A DNA stretch of 64,000 bases from Paenibacillus sp. R14(2021) (GCF_019431355.1 NZ_CP080269.1:5141001-5205000); one strand, 5' to 3'; shown: positions 43,417 to 53,360, counted from the first letter of the stretch. Numbers and translations: made by a program. Notes: generated by a model from the letters alone, not told the origin.

Positions 43417-43983
43417 TTGCAGTTTGAATATTTGAAGCATGTGACAGATGGCTTGGACCGTCACGCTGTGCTTAACGAGCTTATGGCGGCGTACGGCAAG
43501 GACGTCTGGAATTTCGCCTTCTTCTACACGCATTCGAGAGAGATGGCAGACGATATCGCTCAGGACGTATTCGTGAAGGTATTTCAGCAGCTTTACGATT
43601 TCCGGGGACAGTCGTCGATCAAAACATGGCTGCTTTCCATTACCCGCAACACGGCGCGCGACGTGCTGCGGTCGGCTTGGGTGAGGCGGGTCGTGCTATT
43701 CGATACGATTCGTACCCGCTCGCACCATTCGCCGTCGGCGGAGCGGGAGAGCCTGGACAAGCTGATGACCGAGGAGATTTGGGCGGTCGTCTTGAAGCTG
43801 CCGCGAAAGCTGCGGGAAGTGCTGCTGCTGAATAGCCATTATGACCTCTCCATGCAAGAGATGGCGGATTTGCTCCAAGTATCAATCGGCACCGTGAAGT
43901 CGCGTTTGCACCGCGCAAGAGCCGCGGTCAATCGAATGCTGACCGAGACATCACTGTTGACCGGGGAGGAAGAATGGACATGA
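43417..43983 (+). CDS. ECF sigma factor of a sensory operon
   Basis: A 188-residue sigma factor. Region 2 (about 20-90): LMAAYGKDVWNFAFFYTH, MADDIAQDVFVKVFQQLYDF and SIKTWLLSITRNTARDVLRS. Region 4 (about 115-175): LKLPRKLREVLLLNSHYDLSM, EMADLLQVSIGTVKSRLHRAR. Start is a TTG at 43417 with GAGGTG eight bases upstream; a GTG at 43408 inside that site is the alternative. Its end overlaps the next gene by ten bases, the arrangement of sigma with its anti-sigma. It should recruit RNA polymerase to this operon and perhaps to transport or hydrolase genes elsewhere once released from its partner. Confidence 0.9.
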   Translation: MQFEYLKHVTDGLDRHAVLNELMAAYGKDVWNFAFFYTHSREMADDIAQDVFVKVFQQLYDFRGQSSIKTWLLSITRNTARDVLRSAWVRRVVLFDTIRTRSHHSPSAERESLDKLMTEEIWAVVLKLPRKLREVLLLNSHYDLSMQEMADLLQVSIGTVKSRLHRARAAVNRMLTETSLLTGEEEWT

Positions 43984-45524
43984 AGGAGCCGGTAAACGAC
44001 TGGGAGCGTCGTCTTGCAGGAAAGCCTCCCGTAAGGAATGGGTTCACCTCGGAGCTGGAACGTAAAGTGAGGGAGCGCATTTATATGAATACAACCAAAC
44101 GGCGTGCGCTGTTTCGAGCGGCGGCTGCGATAATGAGCATGGTTATTTTGATAGGCTGCGGCTGGTGGTTTCGGGACGATGTCATAGCGCTGCTGAAGCC
44201 GAAGGGACAAGAAGAGGTGCCTGCCGCATTAAGCAAGGACCCGCTCGCGAATAAGGAATATGTGCTGAAGGTGCAGCAGTTCGAACAGATGAACAGCTTC
44301 GAATATCTCTATAAGAAACCGTTCATTATTCGGCATCCATCCGTGAAACTGAAGATGGCGAACGCCGCTTACAAGCTTGCGCAGGATCCCGAGAAATTCG
44401 AAGCCTGGTTCGATCAGGAACAGCCGGACATCGTACAACTGCCAATGAATCTCTATACGAAGCTTGCTGCGGACGGCAAGCTGAAGCCGCTGGATGCGCT
44501 GATGAAGGCAAGCAAATTCGACTTGGGGGCGCTGCATGCCCCGCTGATCGACTACCTGCGGCAGGCGGGCGGGAACGGCGAGCTATATGGACTTTCGCCG
44601 GATTTTGACACCATGGTGTTGTACATCAACGAGGATGTATTTGCTGCTCACGGGATTGCGGTGCCCGAAGGCGAGCAGTCGATGGAGCAGATTTTGCAGC
44701 TGGCTGCGCGGTTTCAAGGCACTGGTGTTACGGGGCTCAGCGCGACAGCCCAGGCGAACAAGTTCTCGCTGGTGGAGCTGATCGGGCAAACGAACGGCCT
44801 GCAAACGATGAAGAGCGTTGAAGGTCACTACGAGGCAACGGTCAATTCCGCGGCGTGGAAGAAGATATGGGATTCGGTCGCTGCCGGCTACCGGGACGGC
44901 TGGATCAAGCCGGAGAAGGCGAAAAACTACGGCAAGAATGGTTTGACAATGGCAGAGATGGCCAAACAGGATGCCTTTGCGCTCGGCCAGGTCGCCATGA
45001 CGATCGCACCCAGCTATTACTACACAAATTATGAGCAGTATGCGCAAGAAGAGGCGATGAAGGCGAATTGGGCTGCGCTGCCGATTCACGTCGATCCGTC
45101 GGCAACCAATCCAGGCAGATATCTCAGTGCGAACACGATCTACGCATTGAATGCATCCTCGATCCAAAGCGAAGCGGCTTGGCAGCTGCTGCAGTTTATC
45201 GTCGGAAGCAAACTTACTGATAGTCCTAGTACTCGATATCAGCTCCTGAAGCCGCTGGCCGATCGGACAGGAATGAACCCGGCAACGAGCAAGCATTGGG
45301 ATGCCTTTTATGCGACAGGGGTTGATCCGGTGAAGGCGGCGGAAAACACGATCTTCCTGTCGGACCCAGATGTTTCTGCGGCAAACGGGATCCTGTACAA
45401 GCTCGGCAGTGAAGAAATGGAATCCATTCTGAATGATTCGATTTCCGTCTCAGCGGCGCTTGAGTCGCTTCAGAGCAAACTGGAAACCCAGCTTCTTGGC
45501 ATCGAACAAGGTAAGCGCCCATGA
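43974..45524 (+). CDS. Probable anti-sigma factor fused to an extracellular solute-binding domain
   Basis: A 516-residue protein. Residues 1-45 are cytoplasmic, polar and helical (NDWERRLAGKPPVRNGF, TSELERKVRERIYM); 47-66 are one membrane segment; about 75-510 are a family 1 type solute-binding domain (ADGKLKPLDALMKASKFDLG, LYGLSPDFDTMVLYINEDVF, QDAFALGQVAMTIAPSYYYT). The gene begins inside the sigma gene, so the short cytoplasmic part is well placed to hold the sigma factor. There is no ABC permease nearby. Oddities: the membrane segment ends in ILIG followed by Cys62, a good lipobox, and the internal ATG at 44085 (Met38) has GAGGGAG nine bases upstream, so a shorter lipoprotein form is possible. 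No known anti-sigma domain (ZAS zinc motif) is seen; the role is inferred from position and topology. Confidence 0.75.
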   Translation: MDMKEPVNDWERRLAGKPPVRNGFTSELERKVRERIYMNTTKRRALFRAAAAIMSMVILIGCGWWFRDDVIALLKPKGQEEVPAALSKDPLANKEYVLKVQQFEQMNSFEYLYKKPFIIRHPSVKLKMANAAYKLAQDPEKFEAWFDQEQPDIVQLPMNLYTKLAADGKLKPLDALMKASKFDLGALHAPLIDYLRQAGGNGELYGLSPDFDTMVLYINEDVFAAHGIAVPEGEQSMEQILQLAARFQGTGVTGLSATAQANKFSLVELIGQTNGLQTMKSVEGHYEATVNSAAWKKIWDSVAAGYRDGWIKPEKAKNYGKNGLTMAEMAKQDAFALGQVAMTIAPSYYYTNYEQYAQEEAMKANWAALPIHVDPSATNPGRYLSANTIYALNASSIQSEAAWQLLQFIVGSKLTDSPSTRYQLLKPLADRTGMNPATSKHWDAFYATGVDPVKAAENTIFLSDPDVSAANGILYKLGSEEMESILNDSISVSAALESLQSKLETQLLGIEQGKRP

Positions 45525-46852
45525 GAAAACGTCTAATTGCTTTTCTCGTTGCGGCGATCATGATGAGTTCGTTGCTCTACGGCTGCATGCTTCGCAGCGA
45601 TGGTGATGCCAGCCAACAGGTGCTGCGCATCGCGCTTCCGGACAAGGATAGTTATCAATCGAGTCTAGGCGATTATTTGTCAGCCGCTTATCCGGATATG
45701 AAGGTTGAGTTGATCGAAATGGAGCCGGGCTTTAATCCGATTTCCATCGAGCAATACGAGCAGAAGCTGAAGGAAGAGAAGCCGGATCTCGTTCTGCTGG
45801 GCTATTCGGGCAAATACGCCAAACTGGCGTCAGACGGCATGCTGTCGGACTTATCGCTTCGCATGCAAGCAAGCGGCCTGCATGAAGACGATTTATACCC
45901 CGGCATGATCGAGAAGATCAAACGTGACGGAGGAGGCACTTTGTTTGCCATCGCCCCTACGTTTCAAGCCGAGGTGCTATACTACAACGCGGATCTGTTC
46001 CGCCAGTATAAGGTCGGCCTGCCGCAGAACGGGATGACGATCAAGGATGTGATGAAGCTGGCCAGTCAGTTTGCCAGAGCAGGCAGCTACAAGGCCGGCA
46101 TCGCAGGCTACCACTTGCCGCTGAGCAGCATGCCGAAGGATCTGCTGCTCGATATGTCGAGCCGAGAGGGCATCAAGGCTGTCGACTTTCGTTCAGGGAA
46201 GGTCACGGTCAACACGCCCAGCTGGAGAGCGCTTATCACGATGGTCATCGAATTGTATCGGAACGGAACTTACAGGATGCAGAATGTGCAGGGCGTAGTG
46301 AAGGACGGGGAGACTTGGTACGGCCCCGAGGAGGTAAGCGAGGCGGATTTATTCGCCAAAGGGAAAGCGGCGATGACGATCGCCAGCTACAACAGCATTC
46401 AGAATGCAAAATTCGAGACGGGCTTCGTCACGCCGCCGGTCAGCTCGCTCGACACGAGCCGCTCTATGAATCTGGGCGTCTACAACTACATGGCGATCCC
46501 CGCGGGCGCCGCGAACGGGGATGCGGCATGGACGGTCATTCAGTTCATGTTAAGCGACTATATGGCGAAGGTAAGCGCAGGTCTTGAAGAAGCCTACGCC
46601 ATGCCGGTACAGAAGTCATACATGAAATACGACCATAATCCTGTATTGCCTAAACTGTATGACTTGCTGCCTGGCGTCGATCAAGTGTACGACTCCACCG
46701 GTTACGACCCCAAGTTCATGACCCTATTCTACGAGCTGCAGGATCGTGAAATCAAAGCCGCCGTCAAAGGCGAGATAACCGCCGATGCCTGCATCGCGGC
46801 GATTCAGCAAGAAGGACAAGCGCTGCTTGACGCTGCGAAAGTGAAGAAGTAG
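45521..46852 (+). CDS. Solute-binding lipoprotein, third gene of ECF operon
   Basis: A 443-residue lipoprotein with signal peptide ending LLYG and Cys22. The mature part is a family 1 type binding protein: VLRIALPDKDSYQSSLGDYL, KEEKPDLVLLGYSGKYAKLA, APTFQAEVLYYNADLFRQY, LFAKGKAAMTIASYNSIQ. Its start overlaps the stop of the fusion gene (ATGA), so it is made together with sigma factor and fusion protein. It is shorter than the LplA-type protein at 8114 and not paired with permeases. It may present a ligand to the membrane-anchored homologous domain, or compete for it. A strong terminator follows. Confidence 0.88.
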   Translation: MRKRLIAFLVAAIMMSSLLYGCMLRSDGDASQQVLRIALPDKDSYQSSLGDYLSAAYPDMKVELIEMEPGFNPISIEQYEQKLKEEKPDLVLLGYSGKYAKLASDGMLSDLSLRMQASGLHEDDLYPGMIEKIKRDGGGTLFAIAPTFQAEVLYYNADLFRQYKVGLPQNGMTIKDVMKLASQFARAGSYKAGIAGYHLPLSSMPKDLLLDMSSREGIKAVDFRSGKVTVNTPSWRALITMVIELYRNGTYRMQNVQGVVKDGETWYGPEEVSEADLFAKGKAAMTIASYNSIQNAKFETGFVTPPVSSLDTSRSMNLGVYNYMAIPAGAANGDAAWTVIQFMLSDYMAKVSAGLEEAYAMPVQKSYMKYDHNPVLPKLYDLLPGVDQVYDSTGYDPKFMTLFYELQDREIKAAVKGEITADACIAAIQQEGQALLDAAKVKK

Positions 46853-46890
46853 CGAAGGGAGCCTCCGAGCCCGAGATCGGGACGATGAAT

Positions 46891-46932
46891 AAGAAAGCTC
46901 CTGCAGCAGATGCTGCAGGAGCTTTCTTTGTC
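46891..46932. terminator. Strong terminator after ECF operon
   Basis: A perfect 18-bp stem (46891-46908 with 46911-46928). It may also serve the convergent xylR gene. Confidence 0.85.
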
Positions 46933-47015
46933 CTATAGGGTTTGCCGGAGACCAGCGCTAGCCAGCAGCATCGGTCCGTGTGTCGCATTCATATGCGGTA
47001 ATGCTTAGCACCATC

Positions 47016-48179
47016 CTAGACGCCGCTTCCTTTCATTTTGGCCAGAAATGCGGAGATCGCATAGTAGGCGGCCCCGCGTACGGCGGAGCGGTCCCCCTGC
47101 TCCGCGAACAGAATGCGCAGCTTGCCGCGGTGATGCGACAAGGCGCGGCCTGCAACGGTGCGCTGAATCGCATCGCTGATCCAGGCTTCCGCCCGCCGCA
47201 TCCGGTTTCCGATGATCACGACATCAGGATTAAACACGTTGACGATGTTCGCGATGCCGACGCCGATCCATTCCCCGATGTGATCGAGCAGCGCAATCAC
47301 CTCCGCGTTACCGTGCGATGCGGCATCCAGCAAGTCTTCCAGGTCGTGATAGCCAAGCGGCACGGCTTGCTCCAGCAGCGCATTCTCGGAAGCGTACAGC
47401 TCCCAGCAGCCTTGATTGCCGCAGCGGCAGGGCTTACCGTCCGCTTCGATGGAGAGATGTCCAAGCTCGCCGGAGAACCCGCCGGCGCCGCGGTACAGCT
47501 CTTTATTCAAGATCATGCCGGTTCCGATCCCGATCCCGACACTGACATAAATCTGATTGGCGACACGGCGGCCTGCTCCGTACTTCTGCTCGCCCTGCGC
47601 GCCTGCGTTCGCCTCGTTATCGATCGTAACAGGCACGCCGAACCGAGCTTCGACCACCGCCCGCAGCGGCACTTCCGGCCAAGAGAGGTTCGGCGCGAAC
47701 AGAATCGTGCCGGATTCGTTAACAAGGCCGGGCACGCCGATCCCGATGCCGACCAGGCCGTAAGGGCAGTCCGGGATATCAAGCCGCAGCGCATCGATGC
47801 AGGCAATCAGCTGCGCGATTACGCTATCCGAATCCTGCGTAGTCAGCGTCAGCGTACATTCGCTGATGACGGCGCCTTCCAGATCAGTCAGAATGCCGAG
47901 AATGTAGTTGACGCCAAGATCGATGCCAATTGCATAACCGGCGCTCGCATGAAACTGCAGCAGGTTCGGCTTGCGGCCGCCGCTGGATTTGCCTAGCCCT
48001 AGATCCAGCACGAGATGGCTGTCGATCAGATCCTGCACGAGACTCGATACCGTTGCCTTGTTCAGTCCCGTCCGCTCCGAGATTTGGGCACGCGAGAGAG
48101 GGGCATACCGGAGCACCGCATCCAGCACGATCGCGGTATTCATTTTTTTGACGAGCGCCAAATCTCCGGTTTTCTTCAT
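47016..48179 (-). CDS. xylR: ROK-family xylose repressor
   Basis: A 387-residue protein, equal in length to Bacillus XylR. Residues 1-80 hold a winged helix (LSRAQISERTGLNKATVSSLVQDLI). The ROK part follows: IGIDLGVNYILGIL (phosphate-loop type strand), VGIGIGVPGLVN, TIDNEANAGAQGE and the zinc site GKPCRCGNQGCWE. It is divergent from xylA, and an inverted repeat of the xyl operator type lies at 48442-48466 by the xylA promoter. Xylose should release it. The ATG at 48179 is preceded by GGAGG at a slightly long distance (12 bases). An open frame upstream adds residues with no ribosome binding site. Confidence 0.93.
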   Translation of the reverse strand: MKKTGDLALVKKMNTAIVLDAVLRYAPLSRAQISERTGLNKATVSSLVQDLIDSHLVLDLGLGKSSGGRKPNLLQFHASAGYAIGIDLGVNYILGILTDLEGAVISECTLTLTTQDSDSVIAQLIACIDALRLDIPDCPYGLVGIGIGVPGLVNESGTILFAPNLSWPEVPLRAVVEARFGVPVTIDNEANAGAQGEQKYGAGRRVANQIYVSVGIGIGTGMILNKELYRGAGGFSGELGHLSIEADGKPCRCGNQGCWELYASENALLEQAVPLGYHDLEDLLDAASHGNAEVIALLDHIGEWIGVGIANIVNVFNPDVVIIGNRMRRAEAWISDAIQRTVAGRALSHHRGKLRILFAEQGDRSAVRGAAYYAISAFLAKMKGSGV

Positions 48180-48441
48180 AATCCGCTGACTTCCTCCGTT
48201 TGCCTTGCATGATATGGGAACGATTTTACCACGGGAAACGAAATGTTGCATCTATAGTTTATGGGCCGAGAGAGGAGAAGCGTCCTCGGCGCGAATGAAC
48301 AGCTGACGATATCCGCATAATTCGGCTGGATTTAACAGAGGCTGATTCTGTTGAAACAACGTAATCCCCGGCAGGAGTTGAGAGGTAGGCTGTCCTGCTG
48401 CCGATATGCGGGCAAGACGTACAAGCTATTCAAAAAAACTT

Positions 48442-48482
48442 ACTTTGTTTACTAGACAAACAAAGTTTAACGATGCTAAAAT
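48442..48482 (+). promoter_or_regulatory. xylAB promoter with XylR operator
   Basis: ACTTTGTTT-7-AAACAAAGT (48442-48466) is a perfect inverted repeat like known XylR operators. The -35 TAGACA (48453-48458) lies inside it and an extended -10, TGCTAAAAT, ends at 48482 after an 18-base spacer. Confidence 0.75.
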
Positions 48483-48487
48483 AACCA

Positions 48488-48501
48488 TAAGAACGTTTTC
48501 A
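48488..48501. promoter_or_regulatory. CcpA (cre) box of xylAB
   Basis: Read on the minus strand TGAAAACGTTCTTA fits the cre consensus at 13 of 14 positions. It overlaps the probable transcription start, so glucose repression by CcpA is expected. Confidence 0.6.
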
Positions 48502-48531
48502 TAATCATTAATCCGGGAGGGATTTCATTTC

Positions 48532-49845
48532 ATGGCTTATTTCAAAAACATTGGTAAAATTGCATACGAAGGCAAAAACTCCGACAATCCGCTTGCGTTC
48601 AAACACTACAATCCGCAAGAAGTTGTACTTGGCAAAACGATGGAAGAACATTTGCGTTTCGCAGTCGCTTATTGGCATACATTCACAGGCACCGGCTCCG
48701 ATCCGTTCGGTGCAGGCACGGCCGTTCGCGGCTGGGACAGCGCGGACGCGATGGATCAAGCGAAAGCCCGCGTCGAAGCAAACTTCGAATTCCTGAGCAA
48801 AATCGGCATTCCGTACTACTGCTTTCATGACCGCGACATCGCGCCTGAAGGCACTACGCTTGCCGAAACGAACAAGAACCTTGACGTTATCGTAGACCTG
48901 CTGGAAGCGAACATGAAGACCTCCGGCGCGAAGCTGCTCTGGAACACGGCGAACATGTTCACGAACCCGCGCTTCGTTCACGGCGCAGGCACAACTTCCA
49001 ATGCCGACGTATTCGCTTATGCCGGCGCGCAGCTGAAGAAGAGCCTTGAAGTGGGCAAACGCCTCGGCGCGGAGAACTACGTCTTCTGGGGCGGCCGCGA
49101 AGGCTACGAAACGCTGCTTAACACGGATATGGCGCTTGAGCTCGATAACCTGGCACGCCTGTTCCACATGGCGATCGCGTACGCCAAAGAAATCGGCTTC
49201 GGTGCTCAATTCCTGATCGAGCCTAAACCGAAAGAGCCGTCCAAACACCAATACGACTTTGATGCGGCTACGACAATCGCGTTCCTGCAGAAATATGATC
49301 TCAAAGAGCACTTCAAGCTGAACCTGGAAGCGAACCATGCAACGCTCGCTGGCCACACGTTCGAGCACGAAATCCGCGTAGCGGCAATCAACGGCATGCT
49401 GGGCTCGCTCGATGCGAACCAAGGCGACCTGCTGCTCGGCTGGGATACGGATGAATTCCCGACCGACCTGTACTCCACGACGCTTACGATGTACGAAGTG
49501 CTCAAAGCCGGCGGCATCGGCAAGGGCGGCGTCAACTTCGACGCGAAAGTACGCCGCGGTTCCTTCGAGGACGAGGACTTGTTCCTCGCGCATATCGCAG
49601 GTATGGACACGTATGCTTGGGGCCTCAAAGCAGCTGCGAAGCTGATCGAAGAGAAGGTGCTCGACAACATTGTCGACAACCGCTACCGCAGCTTCAAGGA
49701 CGGCATCGGCGCAGAGATCGTAGCCGGCCGCGCCACGCTGGCATCGCTTGAGCAGTATGCGCTGCAAAACAATGTGATCAAGAACGAATCCGGCCGCCAA
49801 GAGCGCATTAAATTGGTGCTGAACGAAATCATCTATAGCGTATAG
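48532..49845 (+). CDS. xylA: Xylose isomerase
   Basis: A 437-residue cytoplasmic class II xylose isomerase, interconverting D-xylose and D-xylulose. The TIM barrel shows [13 protein letters not shown] with catalytic His99 and Asp102, [33 protein letters not shown] with a metal Glu and catalytic Lys, [16 protein letters not shown] and [12 protein letters not shown] with further metal ligands. GGGAGGG precedes the ATG. It is the first gene of xylAB, controlled by the operator, promoter and cre box just upstream. Strong codon bias suggests high expression. Confidence 0.97.
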   Translation: MAYFKNIGKIAYEGKNSDNPLAFKHYNPQEVVLGKTMEEHLRFAVAYWHTFTGTGSDPFGAGTAVRGWDSADAMDQAKARVEANFEFLSKIGIPYYCFHDRDIAPEGTTLAETNKNLDVIVDLLEANMKTSGAKLLWNTANMFTNPRFVHGAGTTSNADVFAYAGAQLKKSLEVGKRLGAENYVFWGGREGYETLLNTDMALELDNLARLFHMAIAYAKEIGFGAQFLIEPKPKEPSKHQYDFDAATTIAFLQKYDLKEHFKLNLEANHATLAGHTFEHEIRVAAINGMLGSLDANQGDLLLGWDTDEFPTDLYSTTLTMYEVLKAGGIGKGGVNFDAKVRRGSFEDEDLFLAHIAGMDTYAWGLKAAAKLIEEKVLDNIVDNRYRSFKDGIGAEIVAGRATLASLEQYALQNNVIKNESGRQERIKLVLNEIIYSV

Positions 49846-49859
49846 GAGGCCGTCGTACC

Positions 49860-51359
49860 ATGTCATACGTCATTGGGATCGACCTCGGCACAAGCGCGGT
49901 AAAGGTGCTGCTTCTGGACAGAAGCGGCGCCGTCGCGGCTGAGGCATCGCGCGACTATCCGCTGTTTCACGAGCATTCCGGCTGGAGCGAGCAGCGCCCA
50001 GACGATTGGGTGAAGGGCACGATCGAGGCGCTTCGCGAGCTGGCGGAGCGCTCCGGCGTTTCCCCGGATGCCATCGAAGGACTCAGCTTCTCGGGCCAAA
50101 TGCACGGTCTCGTGCTGCTGGACGCGGAGGGCAATCCTGTCCGCAACGCGATTCTGTGGAACGATACACGCACGACCGCGGAATGCCGCGAGATCGAAGC
50201 GCTTCTCGGCCAAGAGAAGCTGCTCACGATTACGCGTAATCCCGCGCTGGAAGGCTTCACGCTGCCTAAGATTCTGTGGGTGCGCAAGCACGAGCCCGAA
50301 GTATTCGCAAGAGCCGTATCGTTCCTGCTGCCGAAGGATTATGTCCGTTACCGGCTGACAGGCGCGCTGCATATGGACTTCTCCGATGCAGCCGGCACGC
50401 TGCTGCTGGACGTGGCGAACAAGCGCTGGAGCGACGCGGTGCTGGCGGCGGTCGGCCTGCCGGCATCGTTCGCGCCTCCGCTCGTGGAGTCGCATGCGCT
50501 GACGGGCACGCTGCTTCCGGAGCAAGCGAACGCAGCAGGGCTGAACGCCTCGACGAAAGTGTTCGCGGGCGGCGCAGACAATGCATGCGGAGCGATCGGC
50601 TCAGGCATACTGCAAGAAGGACTGACGATGTGCAGCATCGGCACTTCCGGCGTTATCCTTTCCTATGAGGAAGGCAGCGCCAACGATTTCCGCGGCAAGG
50701 TTCATTTCTTCAACCATGGTCAAGAGAACGCATTCTACGCCATGGGCGTAACGCTTGCGGCGGGCTACAGCTTAAGCTGGTTCAAGCAAACCTTCGCCAA
50801 GGGCGAGTCGTTCGACGAGCTTCTGCAAGGCGTCGGCGATGTGAAGCCGGGCTCCAAAGGGCTGCTCTTCACGCCTTATCTCGTCGGCGAGCGCACGCCG
50901 CATGCGGATTCCGTTATTCGTGCCAGCTTCATCGGCATAGACGGCTCGCATGAACGGGTGCATTTTGCCCGTGCGGTGATGGAAGGCATTACCTTCTCGC
51001 TCAACGAGTCGGTGGCGATGTTCCGTCAAGCCGGCAAGACGGTCGATACGATCATCTCGATCGGCGGCGGCGCATCCAATCCGGTATGGCTGCAAATGCA
51101 GGCGGACATTTTCAACGCTGACGTCGTGTCGCTTGCCAACGAGCAGGGTCCTGGTCTTGGCGCTGCCATGCTGGCGGCATACGGCTGCGGATGGTTCGAG
51201 AGCCTTACGGCGTGCGCGGAGCTGTTCGTGAAGCGCGGGTCGGTCTATAAGCCGAATCCGGCTGCAGTAGATGCCTACAGCGGTTTGTTCCGTATTTATC
51301 AAGAGGTGTACGCAGCAACGCGCGCATTGAATGAAGGGCTTCAAGGGTATCGCAATTAA
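49860..51359 (+). CDS. xylB: Xylulokinase
   Basis: A 499-residue FGGY-family sugar kinase that phosphorylates D-xylulose to xylulose 5-phosphate for the pentose phosphate pathway. The N-terminal IGIDLGTSAVKVLLLD is the first phosphate loop, LSFSGQMHGLVLLD and NAILWNDTRT are typical of xylulokinases, GGADNACGAIGSG has the catalytic Asp, and IGGGASNPVWLQMQADIF is the FGGY signature 2. AGGAGG lies before the ATG, 14 bases after xylA ends. A terminator closes the operon. Confidence 0.96.
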   Translation: MSYVIGIDLGTSAVKVLLLDRSGAVAAEASRDYPLFHEHSGWSEQRPDDWVKGTIEALRELAERSGVSPDAIEGLSFSGQMHGLVLLDAEGNPVRNAILWNDTRTTAECREIEALLGQEKLLTITRNPALEGFTLPKILWVRKHEPEVFARAVSFLLPKDYVRYRLTGALHMDFSDAAGTLLLDVANKRWSDAVLAAVGLPASFAPPLVESHALTGTLLPEQANAAGLNASTKVFAGGADNACGAIGSGILQEGLTMCSIGTSGVILSYEEGSANDFRGKVHFFNHGQENAFYAMGVTLAAGYSLSWFKQTFAKGESFDELLQGVGDVKPGSKGLLFTPYLVGERTPHADSVIRASFIGIDGSHERVHFARAVMEGITFSLNESVAMFRQAGKTVDTIISIGGGASNPVWLQMQADIFNADVVSLANEQGPGLGAAMLAAYGCGWFESLTACAELFVKRGSVYKPNPAAVDAYSGLFRIYQEVYAATRALNEGLQGYRN

Positions 51360-51386
51360 GCTATTTCATGTACGCACTGGCTATTT

Positions 51387-51420
51387 AACCGCTTCCTCTG
51401 TTATGGGGGAGCGGTTTTTG
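51387..51420 (+). terminator. Rho-independent terminator of xylAB
   Basis: AACCGCTTCC pairs with GGGAGCGGTT with one bulge, then a T-run. Confidence 0.75.
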
Positions 51421-51620
51421 TTATATGAAGTAGTAATGTACAGGTAAATGCAGATAATTGGAGATAATTGGGGCTACCGTTCGAATTTTGGAGGATTAAC
51501 AAGCAATTTCGGGGCTATGACAGCTTTTTCACTTATTCGCATTCAACGTATAATAAATTTTGTAAAGATAGCTTACGTGAAAGCTTACATTTAAATCATG
51601 GGCAACAGGAGCGGATTCGT

Positions 51621-53354
51621 ATGGAGAAGAATAAGGTGAAGCTAAGGTGGACGGTAGGGGCGAAGCTGATGACAGCATTTTTGAGTGTGCTGCTGCTGCT
51701 TACCGTTACGGGCGGGCTCAGTTATACGATGATGTCCAAGATGAAAGAGAACAACGAAGCGTTGGCGGACAAATGGATCGTCGGCGTTGAAACGGTCAAC
51801 GGCATTGCGTACATGGCCGAAAATGTCATGACGATTCAATACAAGCTGTTTTTCGACAAAAACGAGAACTTGAAAAAGCAGCGCATGGCGGATGCGGATA
51901 TCTCCATAAAGAAGGTCGATGACAGCCTTGCGCTCTATCGCACGATTATGAACACCAATAACGACAACGAGAAAGCGTTGGTCGATCAGCTCGAGAAAGC
52001 CTGGAAAATCTATGAGGACAACTATAGGAAAATGGTCGCCGCCGCTTCCGGAAAATCGATTACATATGAGCAAATGACAGGTTTCATGAAGGATTCTGAG
52101 AGCTCGTTCGCGGCGGTTCAGAGCAATTTGGACTATCTGGTCCGCAATAATCACAGCGGCGCCGAAGAAGCGAAGAATGCGAGCTCATCTTTGAACGCCC
52201 AGGCAACGCTCGCCATCTTGATTGCCCTCTTCGCGGGCTTAGTTCTCGTTGGTCTGCTGACCTGGTACGTACGGCAGGCCATTGCGAAGCCGATTCGGCT
52301 GGCTGCGCATGTTGTCGACGAAGTAGCGGGCGGCTGCCTGCAGGTAACGGTTCCGCGCATCCGTAACCGGGATGAGATCGGAGGACTCTTCCTCTCGCTG
52401 CAAGCGATGGTGACGCAGCTGCGCAGTGCGATGCTCGGCGTACAGGAAGCATCCGCCGGGATCGCGCTCTCGTCGCAGCAGTTGCTGGCGGTGTCCGAGC
52501 AGAATGCCGGTTCGGCCCAGCAGGCCGCATCGGCTATGCAGCTGATGGCGGAAGGCTCGGAGGCTGCGCTGCAGCGGTTCGACGAAGTGAATAAGACAAC
52601 GCAGGATTTTGGCGCAGGCATAAATCGCATCGCGGAATCGAGCGCCATCGTAGCCTCCTTGTCAGGCAATGCCAGCGGACAGGCTGTGCTTGGCCGGGAT
52701 GCGGTAAGCCAGGCAGTCGCAAGCATGGATTCGGTGAATGAGAGCGTGCGAGTAACGGCGGGACAAGTTGCCAGGCTGGAGCAGCATGCGCAGAACATCG
52801 GCGGCATCTCGAAGCTGATCGGCCAAATTTCGCGTCAGACCAATTTGCTGGCGCTTAATGCGGGAATCGAGGCGGCTCGGGCAGGCGAGCATGGTCGGGG
52901 CTTTGCCGTTGTCGCGGGCGAGGTGCGCAAGCTGGCGCAGCAAACGTCGCAGGCCGTACTCGATATCGACGACGTTATTGCGCAGGTGACGGACGATACG
53001 TTCGAGACGGCCCGGCAGATGCGGACAAGCGCGGCCGAGGCAGAGACGGGGATGGTCGCCGTTCGCGAAGCCGGCTCGTCCTTTGCCCAAATCGCGGACG
53101 CCTCCGAGCGGGTATCGGGGCAGGTGCAGGAGGTGGCGGCCGCCTCCGAGGAGATGGCCGCAGGCTCGGATCAGCTCGTAGCGGCTATGCTGCGCCTGCG
53201 CGAGCTTGCCAAGCAAAGCGCGGAGACCGCCATGACGGTTGCCGCGACGACGGAAGCTCAGACAGCTTCCGCGGAGCAGATTGCCTCGTCTTCCCGGTCG
53301 CTGAGCTCCATTGCATCGCAAATGAACGAACTGGCCGCCAGGTTCAAGCTGTAA
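51621..53354 (+). CDS. Methyl-accepting chemotaxis protein
   Basis: A 577-residue receptor. Membrane segment 1 (about 15-38), an extracellular four-helix-bundle domain of about 150 residues (4HB_MCP type, [21 protein letters not shown]), membrane segment 2 (about 192-218), a HAMP domain, and a long signalling coiled coil with the conserved hairpin [38 protein letters not shown] is 11 bases before the ATG at 51621; a longer upstream frame has no membrane logic. It signals to the CheA/CheW complex, and the ligand is not known. Proximity to xylAB may be chance. TATAAT at 51549-51554 is a possible -10. Confidence 0.93.
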   Translation: MEKNKVKLRWTVGAKLMTAFLSVLLLLTVTGGLSYTMMSKMKENNEALADKWIVGVETVNGIAYMAENVMTIQYKLFFDKNENLKKQRMADADISIKKVDDSLALYRTIMNTNNDNEKALVDQLEKAWKIYEDNYRKMVAAASGKSITYEQMTGFMKDSESSFAAVQSNLDYLVRNNHSGAEEAKNASSSLNAQATLAILIALFAGLVLVGLLTWYVRQAIAKPIRLAAHVVDEVAGGCLQVTVPRIRNRDEIGGLFLSLQAMVTQLRSAMLGVQEASAGIALSSQQLLAVSEQNAGSAQQAASAMQLMAEGSEAALQRFDEVNKTTQDFGAGINRIAESSAIVASLSGNASGQAVLGRDAVSQAVASMDSVNESVRVTAGQVARLEQHAQNIGGISKLIGQISRQTNLLALNAGIEAARAGEHGRGFAVVAGEVRKLAQQTSQAVLDIDDVIAQVTDDTFETARQMRTSAAEAETGMVAVREAGSSFAQIADASERVSGQVQEVAAASEEMAAGSDQLVAAMLRLRELAKQSAETAMTVAATTEAQTASAEQIASSSRSLSSIASQMNELAARFKL

Positions 53355-53360
53355 GAAAAA

